This document shows, in pieces, positions 35,221 to 45,200 of a stretch of DNA of 64,000 nucleotides. The stretch is from UBA1181 sp045601045. Its GTDB lineage: Bacteria > Bacteroidota > Bacteroidia > Bacteroidales > Paludibacteraceae. Under the pieces are notes generated by a model, which saw only the letters and a list, made by a program, of their open reading frames with translations, was not told the DNA's origin and made no database searches. The stretch covers positions 1 through 64,000 of the forward strand of contig JAZRZA010000064.1 in assembly GCA_045601045.1 (NCBI GenBank). The letters are read 5' to 3'. The position numbers and the translations under genes were made by a program. Position 1 is the stretch's first letter; every line of letters starts with the position of its first letter.

Positions 35221-35853
35221 TTACTCGTATTCGAGTTTCTCGATCAAGTACCACTGTTTGTTGATATGTATGAAGTTATAAAGGTCGGTCAACTGACCTT
35301 CTTTGTAGATGTATATCTTCCTGTTGGTTCCCTTTTCGTCTGATTTGAATAGAATCATCTGTGGGTACATGTTGGTGAAATCGAGATGATCCCAATCCCT
35401 TGGCATAGTCAATTTACGGTCGGTTCGTTCTTTGCTCTTGTTAGCGTGTCGATTCGTTGGAAAGGGGAAAATGGTGTGATTTACCTGAAAATCTTTGTTT
35501 TGGGAGAATTGTAAAAGGAAGTCCGCAAATTCATCGTAGCGATCCTTGGTGAGGGGTAATGTCTTCCCTGTGGAATAATTCCATCTGCCACCGACTTTCT
35601 TGAAGGTGGTCTCCATCGTTGTTTTTTTCTTGAAATTGATTTGTGCGGTCGCTCCTAGTGGCGTGTTTCCGAAGGGGAGTGAGTCGATTGATACGATGAC
35701 GAAATTCTTGGTGTTGATTTCGTTATAGGGACTTTTTTTTCCTGAGGCGATGAGGTTGTTGATGATGTGGGAAGACAATTCTTGGGCTGCGGAAGGCAAG
35801 ACCGTTCCGAAGAGAAGAATTAGCATGTAAATATGTTTTTTCAATATCCCCAT
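35221..35853 (-). CDS. Exported protein, DUF4348-like
   Basis: The 210-residue protein has a Sec signal peptide (cut near residue 24 after PSAA). The central pattern FADFLLQFSQNKDFQVNHTIFPFP followed by a W-D-H segment resembles the DUF4348 family of Bacteroidota, whose function is unknown. It is convergent with the epimerase gene (6-base gap). A TATTTTTG box (complement of 35882-35889) lies about 29 bases upstream. Confidence 0.6.
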   Translation of the reverse strand: MGILKKHIYMLILLFGTVLPSAAQELSSHIINNLIASGKKSPYNEINTKNFVIVSIDSLPFGNTPLGATAQINFKKKTTMETTFKKVGGRWNYSTGKTLPLTKDRYDEFADFLLQFSQNKDFQVNHTIFPFPTNRHANKSKERTDRKLTMPRDWDHLDFTNMYPQMILFKSDEKGTNRKIYIYKEGQLTDLYNFIHINKQWYLIEKLEYE

Positions 35854-35957
35854 TATTACTCAATTACGCATCAATTTCAGGCAAAAATAGTCAAAAGCGA
35901 TGAAATAGAAAAACCTAAAGAGTTAATTAGTTTGAAAGAGTGTGGTGGTGGGTGTTC

Positions 35958-35997
35958 GAAAAAAGTGGGGAGTCCGTATCATACGGGCGCCCCACTT
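35958..35997 (-). terminator. Terminator after the beta-helix lipoprotein gene
   Basis: On the minus strand, an outer stem AAGTGGGG/CCCCACTT and an inner stem CCGTAT/ATACGG form a long hairpin followed by TTTTTT. Confidence 0.85.
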
Positions 35998-36037
35998 GTA
36001 AATGCTTTCCCCTTTGAGGAGGATCATAATTGCTTGG

Positions 36038-37537
36038 TTAAGGCATAGCTACGAATACGTTATCTACGCCTTCTGTCTCCTCAGGAAGTACGTTGTTGTC
36101 GAAGATGTTGCCCTTGCCGCAATTCTCGAATTTCAAACCAGAGACGCCACCCTTGAATACGTTAGACCAGTCGCGAGAGTAAACCCACTCGCCATCCACC
36201 TCTTCTTCAAGAGTATTGGTTCTGACAATCAGACCATACTCTTTCGCGTTCTTGATGGTAAGATTCTCAACTGCCAAGTATTGCTCGTCATAGTAATCAA
36301 CTATCAAGCATCTTTCGTTTCCATCGCTGATGACAACATTTTTGAAGATGTTTTCGCTATTGTCAGACTTAAACTCGACACCTTCCCAGTAGCCAGCCTT
36401 GTTCTCCAAACCGCTGATTACGATAGGCGCAGCCTCTGTTCCTAGCAATTTGATAGTTGCACCACCAGAGATGTGGAAACCTGAGTTTTTCTTAAATACC
36501 ATAGATACGCCTTCGTTGACTGTCAATTCTCCCTCAACGTAAAGTGCATCGAAGAAATAAGGAGCACCCATTGCGTTGAGCGTCAATTTGTCATCTTCGA
36601 GAACGTCGTCACTCCAGCCGAAAACGATTAAGTTCTCTTTGTTGTTTTCGAATTTATTTCCTTTGCCAAGTGCATTCGCATTCATTTTTGTCATGCTCAT
36701 TGCGTAACCATCCATATTCTTGATGGTGTTGTTTTCGAATGCTTTTAGGTTCTTAGCACCTCCATACGTTGTTGAGAATCCACAACCGAGTCCGCCGTCA
36801 ATCGTACAGTTCTTGACAGAGACGGAACCATCACCATAGGTTCTCAAGACACCAGATTCTTTGTCGTTATCCGAACCGCCATTCTTCAAGATGACATACT
36901 CCATTTGGTTGTCGGCACGGTTGGAAGCGTATTGGATATAGCCCCAAGATCCTTTGCTTGGATTGTTGATAGGACCTTGGAAAACGATAGGTTTCTCTGC
37001 GGTTCCGACCATTTTCAAACCTGCGTTTTCGCCCACTTCGATGATGCCGTTAGTTCCGGTAAAGGCGATGGTTACACCAGGTTCGATGGTCAAACAAGCA
37101 TTTCCTTCTACGTAGAAAGTACCGTCGATAATATAGTCGATTGGCAAACCGAGGTCTTTTAATGTCTTGTTCTCGTTCATGGCTCCCGACAATGTCATCG
37201 CATCGTTGATGTCAGTGATGTCGCCGCCGTTTCCACCATTTCCACCTTCGCCAGCAGCGAAGATTGCGGTGAATGACATGTTTTTGTTCACGATTACGGT
37301 ACGAGGGTTATCGGTGTTGTTGTCGTCCCATTTTGTGAAGTGGAATCCGCTTTCCGCTACCGCTTTGATGATGGCTTGCGATCCCTCTTCATAGACACCG
37401 CCACCTGTTACGATACCCTTGTTCACGTCAGATGACGTAACTGTCAATGTGAACTCTTCTTTTTCCTTCTTGCAACTTGTGAATAGGATAGCGCCCAATG
37501 CGAGCGCGCAGCCCAAAAATTTCAAAAATCTACCCAT
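36038..37537 (-). CDS. Surface lipoprotein with InlB-type repeat and right-handed beta-helix
   Basis: The 499-residue protein has a lipoprotein signal (ILFTSC, Cys22) followed by KKEKEE, a charged stretch like the surface-export signals of Bacteroidota lipoproteins. Residues about 29-95 form one divergent InlB B-repeat (GGVYEEGSQAIIKAVAESGF...FTKWDDN). After a Gly/Asn linker, about 130-499 form a parallel beta-helix with repeated N-x-I/V turns. A cell-surface role such as adhesion or glycan binding is inference. The start at 37537 is set by the signal peptide; it has a strong own promoter. Confidence 0.8.
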   Translation of the reverse strand: MGRFLKFLGCALALGAILFTSCKKEKEEFTLTVTSSDVNKGIVTGGGVYEEGSQAIIKAVAESGFHFTKWDDNNTDNPRTVIVNKNMSFTAIFAAGEGGNGGNGGDITDINDAMTLSGAMNENKTLKDLGLPIDYIIDGTFYVEGNACLTIEPGVTIAFTGTNGIIEVGENAGLKMVGTAEKPIVFQGPINNPSKGSWGYIQYASNRADNQMEYVILKNGGSDNDKESGVLRTYGDGSVSVKNCTIDGGLGCGFSTTYGGAKNLKAFENNTIKNMDGYAMSMTKMNANALGKGNKFENNKENLIVFGWSDDVLEDDKLTLNAMGAPYFFDALYVEGELTVNEGVSMVFKKNSGFHISGGATIKLLGTEAAPIVISGLENKAGYWEGVEFKSDNSENIFKNVVISDGNERCLIVDYYDEQYLAVENLTIKNAKEYGLIVRTNTLEEEVDGEWVYSRDWSNVFKGGVSGLKFENCGKGNIFDNNVLPEETEGVDNVFVAMP

Positions 37538-37619
37538 AAAATAATCTATTTGTTTATTAAATAATTTCACAATAGCTGTTCGGTTCTCCCAATATGTCAT
37601 CAGAACTGAAAGACTTTTT

Positions 37620-37650
37620 CAAAGATAACAACATTTAATTAGCAAACAAA
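37620..37650 (-). promoter_or_regulatory. Promoter of the beta-helix lipoprotein gene
   Basis: On the minus strand TTTG (complement of 37647-37650), 19 bases and TATCTTTG (complement of 37620-37627) match the consensus exactly. The leader would be about 77 bases. Confidence 0.8.
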
Positions 37651-37725
37651 GAATGTCAACTTTTTTTTTGTAAATGACATTTGTCATTTCGGAGGATTCT
37701 GAAATGACGATGTGAGTGGAGGTTT

Positions 37726-40383
37726 TTATTCCCTAATTAGCGTGAAATGTCCCGCGAATTGTCGGTCGATTTCCGGAATATTGATTACGTACCAATAGTC
37801 GGTGGTAGGCAAGGCGTGTCCGTTGTAGGTGCCATTCCATCCATCGTCGCTTCCGGGTGCTTCGTACAAAAGTCTGCCGAACCGATCGTATATTTTATAT
37901 GTGGATTTCTGGAATCTTTTTAAGTTCTCGACCAACCAATTCTCTCTCTCTGGAATGAAATATTCAGGGATATGAATATCATAAAGCGGCGTTTCCAAAA
38001 CGAATTGGGTAGAGCAGCCTTGCTCGTTGGAGATGGTGATATGGTACGTCGTGCCGTAGGCAGGGTGCTCCAAGATATTGGAGGTGGTGACGATGCCGTT
38101 TCCGTAGTCGTAGTAGAGCGGATAGTGGTCTGATTCAATATCTAATTCGAAATCCGTTGCCCCGTGTTCCCTGAATGAAAACACTTGGGGATAAGTGTAT
38201 ACCTGTACGGTTCCTTCTGCTTCATCTCGACAAACACCGTTGTGCACCTCCGCCAAGTATTGGGCCGTTGTGAAAGGCGAAACCTTTAAAGTGGGTTGCG
38301 AACCAAGACTGGCCGAATAGTTGTTTTGTGAAGAGGTCCATTTGATATCGGTGTAATGCGCCATGCCGGATAGACGTAAGGTGATGGAGTCTCCTTCGCA
38401 GATACTTCCCTCGCTCATTGTCACATGCAACGGTTCATAGACCTCCACAGTGGTGGTGATGGCTTTGGCTGGGCATCCATTGGCGGATCTTCCGCTCACT
38501 CTGTATCGTGTGGTTTGGGTGGGTGATACGGTGAGTTCCGTATTGCCCACACTGATTTGTTTATATTCAGTGGCCCCCTCTGTCAGCGACTCCCATACCA
38601 AGGATTCCGGATAGTCAATGTTGGTGTGGAGCGTGACGGATTCTCCCCCGCAGATGGTGTTGTCGGGGATCTCTTTGATGATACCGCCATTATCCACGCT
38701 GACATGGGAGATAAGCGAGCCGCCAGGACAGGCGCCTGCGGTGTATTCCAGTTTGTACTCCCGATCTTCGGAGGTGATGATGGTGAAACTATATTCGCCC
38801 ACGTTGATGCGAGAGAAATCCCGTTCCCCAGCATCCTTTTGGTACCATGTGAAGGAGTTGGGCGTGCGGGAGAATTTCGCGCTAATTTCCTTTTGCTCAT
38901 AGGCGCAGGCTGCGATCTCCTCCGCTAGTTCGACCTCCACTGGCCTATCCACGATCAGTTTCAGCTCTTCCGAAGTGGCATGTGGACAGACTTTCTCCGA
39001 AGTGGTCGAGAGTCGGTAGGAGGCGTTGCGCTCCGCTTGGATGATTTTTTGCGACGTCACCTCCTCCGAGAAGGTGGTGTATGTCGATTCGTCGTCGTAT
39101 CTTCTTTGCCATTGTATATCCTGAACGTTGTTGTAGCGCGCGTTTAGTCCCAACTCATCCCCTTGGCAGGCGCTCTGTTTGGAGAGCGTAAGTGCGAGTT
39201 CCGGTTTTTCCTCTAGCTCCACTTCGAATGTTTTGACGATAGGCGGACATCTTTTGCCTAAAACGGTCAGTTGGTATCGACTCGATTCGACAGGTCTATC
39301 TAAGATTTCAAAGTCTTTGGTGGAGAGAACGTCATCGTTCTTGGCCCACTGGAAATGATTGTAATCCGCCATTTTCACATGGGCGGTAAGTTCCACAAAA
39401 TCGCCTTCGCAAATGAGGACTGGAATGGGATCCACAATGACCGACGCTTTCGCCTCCACATTGATTTGCAAGGTGTTGGAATAGATGGCTGGGCACACAT
39501 CCGATTCGGGCACAGCCTTTACGCGGTAATAGGTGGTGTTGGTCGGCATCAATGCGCGAATATCCGTATTAGGGTCAAATGATTGGAATCTTACATTGTC
39601 TTGCGACTTCTCCCAAATGATGTTGATCTTATTGGCGGTCTCTTCGTATCCGATGGTGATTTGAGCGATCTCGCCCTCGCAAATGCTATCCTTGTCTATG
39701 TTTAGCCATACGTCTCCGCTGCTCTCCACATTCACATTAATGCTTTTTTTGAGGGGAGGGCAATATTTTCCTAATACGTTAAATTCGTAATAGGTGGCCT
39801 GAAGCGGGTGGTCGGTCGATGTGAATTCACCCACGGAGAGGGTATCTCTGTTCTTGACCCATGCGATGGAGTTGACTGCGGGGTCCAACGTCGCGGATGC
39901 TTTCAGCCTCACGTCGTTTCCCTTGCAGATGACGTTTGGGATATCATCGAATTCAATCTCTTTCACTTTTTTCTCCACCTCGACAACGATGGTGTCGGAG
40001 TAAGAATCGGGGCAATCTTCCGTCACTATTTTGGCACGGAAGAAGCTCTTTTGCTGTGGGGTGGTGGCTCCGGTCTCTTCGTTGGGAGAGAAAGGCGTGA
40101 AGGTTTGTGTGTTATCGGTGGAATATTCCCAGGAGAGGTCAGCCTCCGCATCTTCCGTGGTGGCGCTCAATAGAATCTCATCTCCTTCGCAGATATGGTA
40201 GGAAGAGGCGCTGATGGAAATCTCCTGTGGTGCGCATCTTCCCTCAGGTTTCGCCAAGAAAGAGCTGGAGTTGGAATCTTCCGCCACGTCGAAATCCTCA
40301 CGCCAAACGTTGTCCTCAGTTTGGGCGTGGGCAGTGATGCTGCAGATAAGAAGTGTTAAGAATGTAAATAACTTTTTATGCAT
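37726..40383 (-). CDS. Ig-like repeat surface protein with T9SS type B sorting domain
   Basis: The 885-residue protein has a signal peptide (MHKKLFTFLTLLICSITAHA) and about eight repeated Ig/PKD-like modules, each opening with a pattern like ICEGD/ICKGN/ICGGE plus a central W and ending in a CP-containing strand. A C-terminal domain of about 80 residues (YKIYDRFGRLLYEA, DDGWNGTYNGHALPTTDYWYV, GHFTLIRE) is the gliding-associated/CHU_C type B sorting signal used by the type IX secretion system. It should be secreted through T9SS and held at the surface or released. A -7 box TACATTTG (complement of 40486-40493) lies 103 bases upstream. Confidence 0.87.
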   Translation of the reverse strand: MHKKLFTFLTLLICSITAHAQTEDNVWREDFDVAEDSNSSSFLAKPEGRCAPQEISISASSYHICEGDEILLSATTEDAEADLSWEYSTDNTQTFTPFSPNEETGATTPQQKSFFRAKIVTEDCPDSYSDTIVVEVEKKVKEIEFDDIPNVICKGNDVRLKASATLDPAVNSIAWVKNRDTLSVGEFTSTDHPLQATYYEFNVLGKYCPPLKKSINVNVESSGDVWLNIDKDSICEGEIAQITIGYEETANKINIIWEKSQDNVRFQSFDPNTDIRALMPTNTTYYRVKAVPESDVCPAIYSNTLQINVEAKASVIVDPIPVLICEGDFVELTAHVKMADYNHFQWAKNDDVLSTKDFEILDRPVESSRYQLTVLGKRCPPIVKTFEVELEEKPELALTLSKQSACQGDELGLNARYNNVQDIQWQRRYDDESTYTTFSEEVTSQKIIQAERNASYRLSTTSEKVCPHATSEELKLIVDRPVEVELAEEIAACAYEQKEISAKFSRTPNSFTWYQKDAGERDFSRINVGEYSFTIITSEDREYKLEYTAGACPGGSLISHVSVDNGGIIKEIPDNTICGGESVTLHTNIDYPESLVWESLTEGATEYKQISVGNTELTVSPTQTTRYRVSGRSANGCPAKAITTTVEVYEPLHVTMSEGSICEGDSITLRLSGMAHYTDIKWTSSQNNYSASLGSQPTLKVSPFTTAQYLAEVHNGVCRDEAEGTVQVYTYPQVFSFREHGATDFELDIESDHYPLYYDYGNGIVTTSNILEHPAYGTTYHITISNEQGCSTQFVLETPLYDIHIPEYFIPERENWLVENLKRFQKSTYKIYDRFGRLLYEAPGSDDGWNGTYNGHALPTTDYWYVINIPEIDRQFAGHFTLIRE

Positions 40384-40692
40384 CGCTAATCGTGGTTGAC
40401 GTGTTTTTTGTCAGCTCCTTTCATCCAGTTTTCAGCAAGGTTTCCTCTATTTGTAGATGGAATTGTACTCCCTGTTACTTGATGGCAAATGTAGCGATAT
40501 TATTTGATGGAAATGCTATTTGTTGATAAAAATTGCGATTTTTTATTGTATTTGAAATGATATTTGTTAATTTTGCAACGGAAAGTTATAATAAGTAATC
40601 GCTTGGGTGTTGATGCTTTGCGTCTGTGTGTGAATATATGCAACGTTGACCTTAAAGTTGTTATTGAGTATATATCAGTAAAATGAGATATT
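40384..40692. other. Divergent control region between the two T9SS cargo units
   Basis: This 309-base A/T-rich stretch separates two divergent surface-protein units. On the minus strand it carries a TACATTTG box (complement of 40486-40493). On the plus strand ATTG (40545-40548) and TAATTTTG (40569-40576) are spaced by 20 bases, giving a leader of about 110 bases before 40693. No reading frame of note is inside. Confidence 0.5.
40545..40576 (+). promoter_or_regulatory. Probable promoter of the barrel-lipoprotein-giant protein operon
   Basis: ATTG, 20 bases, TAATTTTG: one mismatch from the Bacteroidota consensus. Confidence 0.55.
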
Positions 40693-41262
40693 ATGTTAAG
40701 AAAAATGTTTTTATGTCTATCCTTCGGGATGGCGAGTCTATTTTGTTTTGGAGAAGAGATAAATAAGCATGAACTTATTTCCCTATCTCATGTGAAAGGT
40801 TACCAATCGGTTGGTGTTCGTTATGGTCATGGTACCAAGGATATGTTTGACGTTGGTGCCACCTACACCTATTGTTTCAACAACAAGATATCGTTGTTGG
40901 TGGAGGTGGATCATGCGCAGTGGATGTCCAAAGATCCTTATCTGAAAGGGAATACCAAACATAAGAATGTCATTATGTTATCGCCTGGTATCGAGCACAT
41001 CATCTTGAATCCTGTCAAGTGGTTTTATTGGCATTGGGGCATGGGAGCTGTTGTAGGATACGACAAGTGGACAGTCGAAAAAATCCAGGAGGAGTACACG
41101 GGCTTTTGCTATGGCGCGCAAGTGGGCTCTGGTGTGGAGTTTATGACACCAAAGTATTTGTCGGTTGTCTTGAAGGGACAGCAGTATGTTTTGTTCAGCA
41201 AAATAAACAACTATCTGAAACCCAATTTCTCGGTGGCGTTACGATTTAATTTTCATAAATGA
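40693..41262 (+). CDS. Small outer-membrane beta-barrel protein
   Basis: The 189-residue product has a signal peptide (ending near SLFCFGE) and then alternating amphipathic strands with Gly/aromatic turns (GYQSVGVRYGHG, FDVGATYTYCF, KISLLVEVDHAQW, FYWHWGMGAVVGYD) ending FSVALRFNFHK. That fits an eight-strand outer-membrane barrel, similar in size and pattern to TraO/OmpW-like proteins. It is the first gene before a lipoprotein and a giant T9SS protein, so it may act as their surface partner, as SprF-type barrels do for SprB. That is inference, and it is too short to be SprF. Confidence 0.65.
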   Translation: MLRKMFLCLSFGMASLFCFGEEINKHELISLSHVKGYQSVGVRYGHGTKDMFDVGATYTYCFNNKISLLVEVDHAQWMSKDPYLKGNTKHKNVIMLSPGIEHIILNPVKWFYWHWGMGAVVGYDKWTVEKIQEEYTGFCYGAQVGSGVEFMTPKYLSVVLKGQQYVLFSKINNYLKPNFSVALRFNFHK

Positions 41263-41303
41263 CAAGTGCGGGGTAATAGTACAATAAAATATTGATAGAT
41301 AAG

Positions 41304-42239
41304 ATGGTAAAATATATGATAAATAGAGTGATCGGAGTCTTGGTGGTGGTTCTGGCTTTGTGCAGTTGCGATTCACGGCAAGATTTGTTTTTGGATGAGG
41401 TGAATAGACAAGAGATTGTGGTGGAGTTGGATGGTGTTCGGGATACTACCTTTGGCTACACTGTGAGTCATGTGGTCAATTTGGAGCGGAACATGTATCC
41501 TCGCAGTATAACAAATAGTTCATATATAAATTATGACACTGTAATGATGAGGGCCTATGGATTGCTCAATGGGAAAGAGTATCCATTGGAAATAGTTGGT
41601 AGACAAGATTTACCAGAATTTGATCATCTTTTGGGATCTTTAATACGTAGCGAGTATAGCGGTGTGATGAATTTCCGAATAAGAAAAGCTGAAGATGATT
41701 TGTACGGCATTGTGCTTACAAATAGAAGCGATGTGGATGAACTTAATTTTTTTAATAATGACACAGCCTCGTCTTGTTTGGGACATTATGTCGTCAATAT
41801 AAATTTCCTTGATATTTATGGCCGCGACGGTATGCAGTCAGATGGTGAGGTCAATGGTTTTGCGCTTGACCTTGTATATTGGGGACCCTGTCCGCCAATA
41901 CCGGTCCTTGATGTGGAGGATTGTGGTGGCGACCCGATGGAGAAGAGGCTGTCACTTGCCCGCAGTTATGACAAAGACGGTGTGGTGGTGAAGTATGAGT
42001 ATTGTATCGATGGCAATGTGATACCCTATAAGGCGACCGACAATCGTTTTGATTTTCTAAGGGGTGATTGGCAAGCGGGGAAGGCTGCGTATGGAGGAAC
42101 TTATATCACAGCCACGGCGTTGAACGAGGTGAATTTTGTTTTTCAGACGGAGGGACTTCATACCATCTACTACCGATGTATGGATGACATGTACGTGTGG
42201 AGTACCTGGAGAAGCGAAACGATTAATGTGAAACGGTAG
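41304..42239 (+). CDS. Lipoprotein of unknown function
   Basis: The 311-residue protein has a lipoprotein signal (VLVVVLALCSC; Cys near residue 22, followed by DSRQD). No known domain was recognised. It is rich in beta-type sequence and its last part (about 205-311) looks like an Ig-like fold: YDKDGVVVKYEYCIDGN ... GLHTIYYRCMDDMYVWS. The start is ATG 41304; a TTG at 41292 is unlikely. It lies 41 bases after the barrel gene and 34 bases before the giant gene, so all three probably form one operon. Confidence 0.6.
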   Translation: MVKYMINRVIGVLVVVLALCSCDSRQDLFLDEVNRQEIVVELDGVRDTTFGYTVSHVVNLERNMYPRSITNSSYINYDTVMMRAYGLLNGKEYPLEIVGRQDLPEFDHLLGSLIRSEYSGVMNFRIRKAEDDLYGIVLTNRSDVDELNFFNNDTASSCLGHYVVNINFLDIYGRDGMQSDGEVNGFALDLVYWGPCPPIPVLDVEDCGGDPMEKRLSLARSYDKDGVVVKYEYCIDGNVIPYKATDNRFDFLRGDWQAGKAAYGGTYITATALNEVNFVFQTEGLHTIYYRCMDDMYVWSTWRSETINVKR

Positions 42240-42273
42240 TAAAAATAAAAAAAATAAATATTGATTGAGTAAT

Positions 42274-45200
42274 ATGAAAAGATTGTTGTTGCTAGTAAAT
42301 GCATTGTTGCTTTCCTTGTCTTGTTTTTCTGGATATTTGGGAGATACGAATATTCCTGCCACATACGACCAATATAAAACTGGGATTTTTAGGTATGCCG
42401 ATAAAATTTGGGTGCCGAAGGGTGGCGCGATCAAGACGTCTGTCTTGCAGGAGATGATGACGCCGGGTGATACGCTGACTGTGTTGCGTTCCTCTTACGA
42501 AAGTTTGGTAAAGGGTCAGACCCATCATTCGAATGATGTGGAGTACTTTCACCAAGATATATTATATGCGCAGGTAATTGCAGGAGAAATCACGTATCCA
42601 TATTTCGTTGTTTCGGAGAAGAGTTTTTTACATGAAAAGCATGAACGATATGCCAACGACTATATCGTCTCGTCCGACACGATGTTTGTCTCCTATGCTC
42701 TGTTGAATGAAAAGTTTACTTCGGTCAGTGGCAAGAAGTTGAAAGATTTAGGAGCGGATGAGATTGTTGTCCGATTTAGATTTGGTGTCTATTTCAGTAC
42801 CCGTAGACATGATTTGACGAATGAAGCATTCATCTCGACTAACGCGTCTGACGATGTGAAACTCTACATGTGTCAATCAGGTGAGATCGGTGTGCGAAAT
42901 GAAGATACGCCAATATGGTCGTCTAACGGAAATGAGGTTGTCTATGCCTTGTATCCGAGTGCCGATGGTAACAATGTAACAGCGATGGATTTGTATTCTG
43001 TGGAATCGCCTAGTCGCTATTCGACATTGCAGCAGTCGCTGACATGGAATGTTTGGAAAAATGGCGAGCGTGTGGCGACAAGGAAGATAACACCTACCGA
43101 GAACACTTTGCGCAATGAAACCTACTTGAGTAGTGGCAATAAATTTGAGTATGCGCAATTGGATCCGTCCGCTTTTTTGACGGAGGGCGATGAGTATTGC
43201 GTCACAAGAACCATATCGCTGACAGGAACGAATTTTTCCTGCACGACTGATTCAATCAAATTTCATGTGGTTCCGCCTCTGAAGATGGACAGTTTCCCGT
43301 CTGTAACAAATTATGTCTGCTCCAAGACCGAGGATGAGGTCGAGTTGGAGATTGTTCCGGAAGGTCAAAAAACTATTACTAGGTGGTTTTGGCACCAAAC
43401 AAAAGGATTGCCATTGGATGAGATCCCTTATGCAGACCTTTATGGCGTGAAATATATGTGGGAGTATCGTAATGTGAGAGGAGACAACTGGAAAGAGTTG
43501 CCTCTGAAGGGAGAAGGAAGAGGTGGTGACATCGAGGCGCAATACAATTCTCCTTCGGGTTTCGCTTCGTTGTATAACTCAAGTCCGCAGGATCTTGTTG
43601 TCGCTCTTCCTTTGATAAAAGAAAATAACACCTACGAATTCAGACAGGTTGTCTATTTGACGGGGTTTGGCGGTCGAAAAATATATGCCCCGGGAAAGGG
43701 AAGCGTTCGGGTGACTGGATATCGTAGGATCAAACCAGAACTCTTTGATGTATCCGTTACAGGTGATCTGTGTGCGGATGAAAAGTTGAAAGAGGTGGAG
43801 TTAAAGATTCAATTCCAGCCTGATCCAAACGAGAAATATAGTTGTTGGTCCAGTGGCTCCATGACAAATGGATTGAAGTACACATATAGTGTCCCAGATG
43901 TTCGAAACGGGGAGGTGATCACTTCGCTCTTTGATGAGAAGTTCAACATGGTCGGCGATGCGGAGAGGAAGAAGACGTGGAGTGTCTCCGTGACGGATGT
44001 ATGCGGAAATGAGGTTGAGTTTAAGCAAGACCTAGTGTTCGAGAAGAGCCCTTCCATTATTTTGCAGAATGTGGTTTGTGACAATGCGAACCGCTTGGAG
44101 AAGAATGGTAATTTGACGTTGGAAGTGCCTGATGAATCGACCATTGTGTTGCAGATTAGTCCCGAGGAGGAGGATTACGCTTTGTGCGATTACTATATTA
44201 GTGAAGATGATTCCATCTATACGAAGATAGGAAGTCGCGGCGCGGAGTTGAGCTTAAAGTCGGAACCTAGAAAGCGTTTTTATTTGAAAAAGCGTTACAA
44301 GATAGGAGGACAATGCGAAAGCCAGGTGGTCTTCGTGGATGTTGTGAAGGTGACCGCGATCCGTGACAATCGGATTTCAGAGACACTTTTCTATGTCTGT
44401 GAAAGGGAAAAGAACCCAACCATTGGATGTGACCAGGTGAGTGGCGGTTATGGAGCCGATAGTTATTCCTATAAGTGGATATATAGTCTGGATGATCGTT
44501 ATTACAAACCTATGATGTCTAATGGAGGTGATATCATCACAGACCCTATACTCTCAGCGAATAAGTGGGACCAATCGATAACGGAGCCTTGTTACATTCG
44601 CCGTGTTGTGTTTAGTCGGAATGAAGATGGTGGCGGTGTGTCCGATACCAGTAACTACGCCATCATATCCCCTTACAGCAAACCTATGATGACATTAACG
44701 GCGGACAAGACCACCGTTTGCTACGATTCGTTGGTGACCTTCTCTATGAGCCAAGACTCTTTGAGTCTCGCCCAATTCTATTTGTCCGAAAAGCAAAACC
44801 ACAAGGCGAGCCCTTCTTATTCGTATGTGATAAAAACCATGGAAGGAGAAGAGTTAGCAGGTCTGGTCGACATGTCTGAGGTAGGCAATTCTTATCGTAT
44901 GAAAATCACTTGCGATACGGTCGTCTATGCTAAACTTAACGTTTGTGGATCGAATTTTTACAGCGCGCCGGTGAAGATTGAGAGTGGCGCGGATCTCAAA
45001 CCAAAAATCGCATACGGCGCGTGTCGTGTCCGCGGTGGCAAGGTGGATGTGCAGGTGCTCAATCCTGTGGCGGAATGGATTTATAGCATTGAGCAGAATG
45101 GAGAAGAGAAAGGATCCGTCAGGGCAGCGGTGGATGTGCCAGAAGTGGGCTCTTTGGATTATTTGGTCCGTGTCTCCAATGGTAACTGCGTGCATGTTGG

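Noticed and set aside
40693..41262. Calling the small barrel a conjugation protein TraO
   Set aside because: The size and barrel pattern are similar, but no other conjugation gene is near, so only the barrel fold is claimed.
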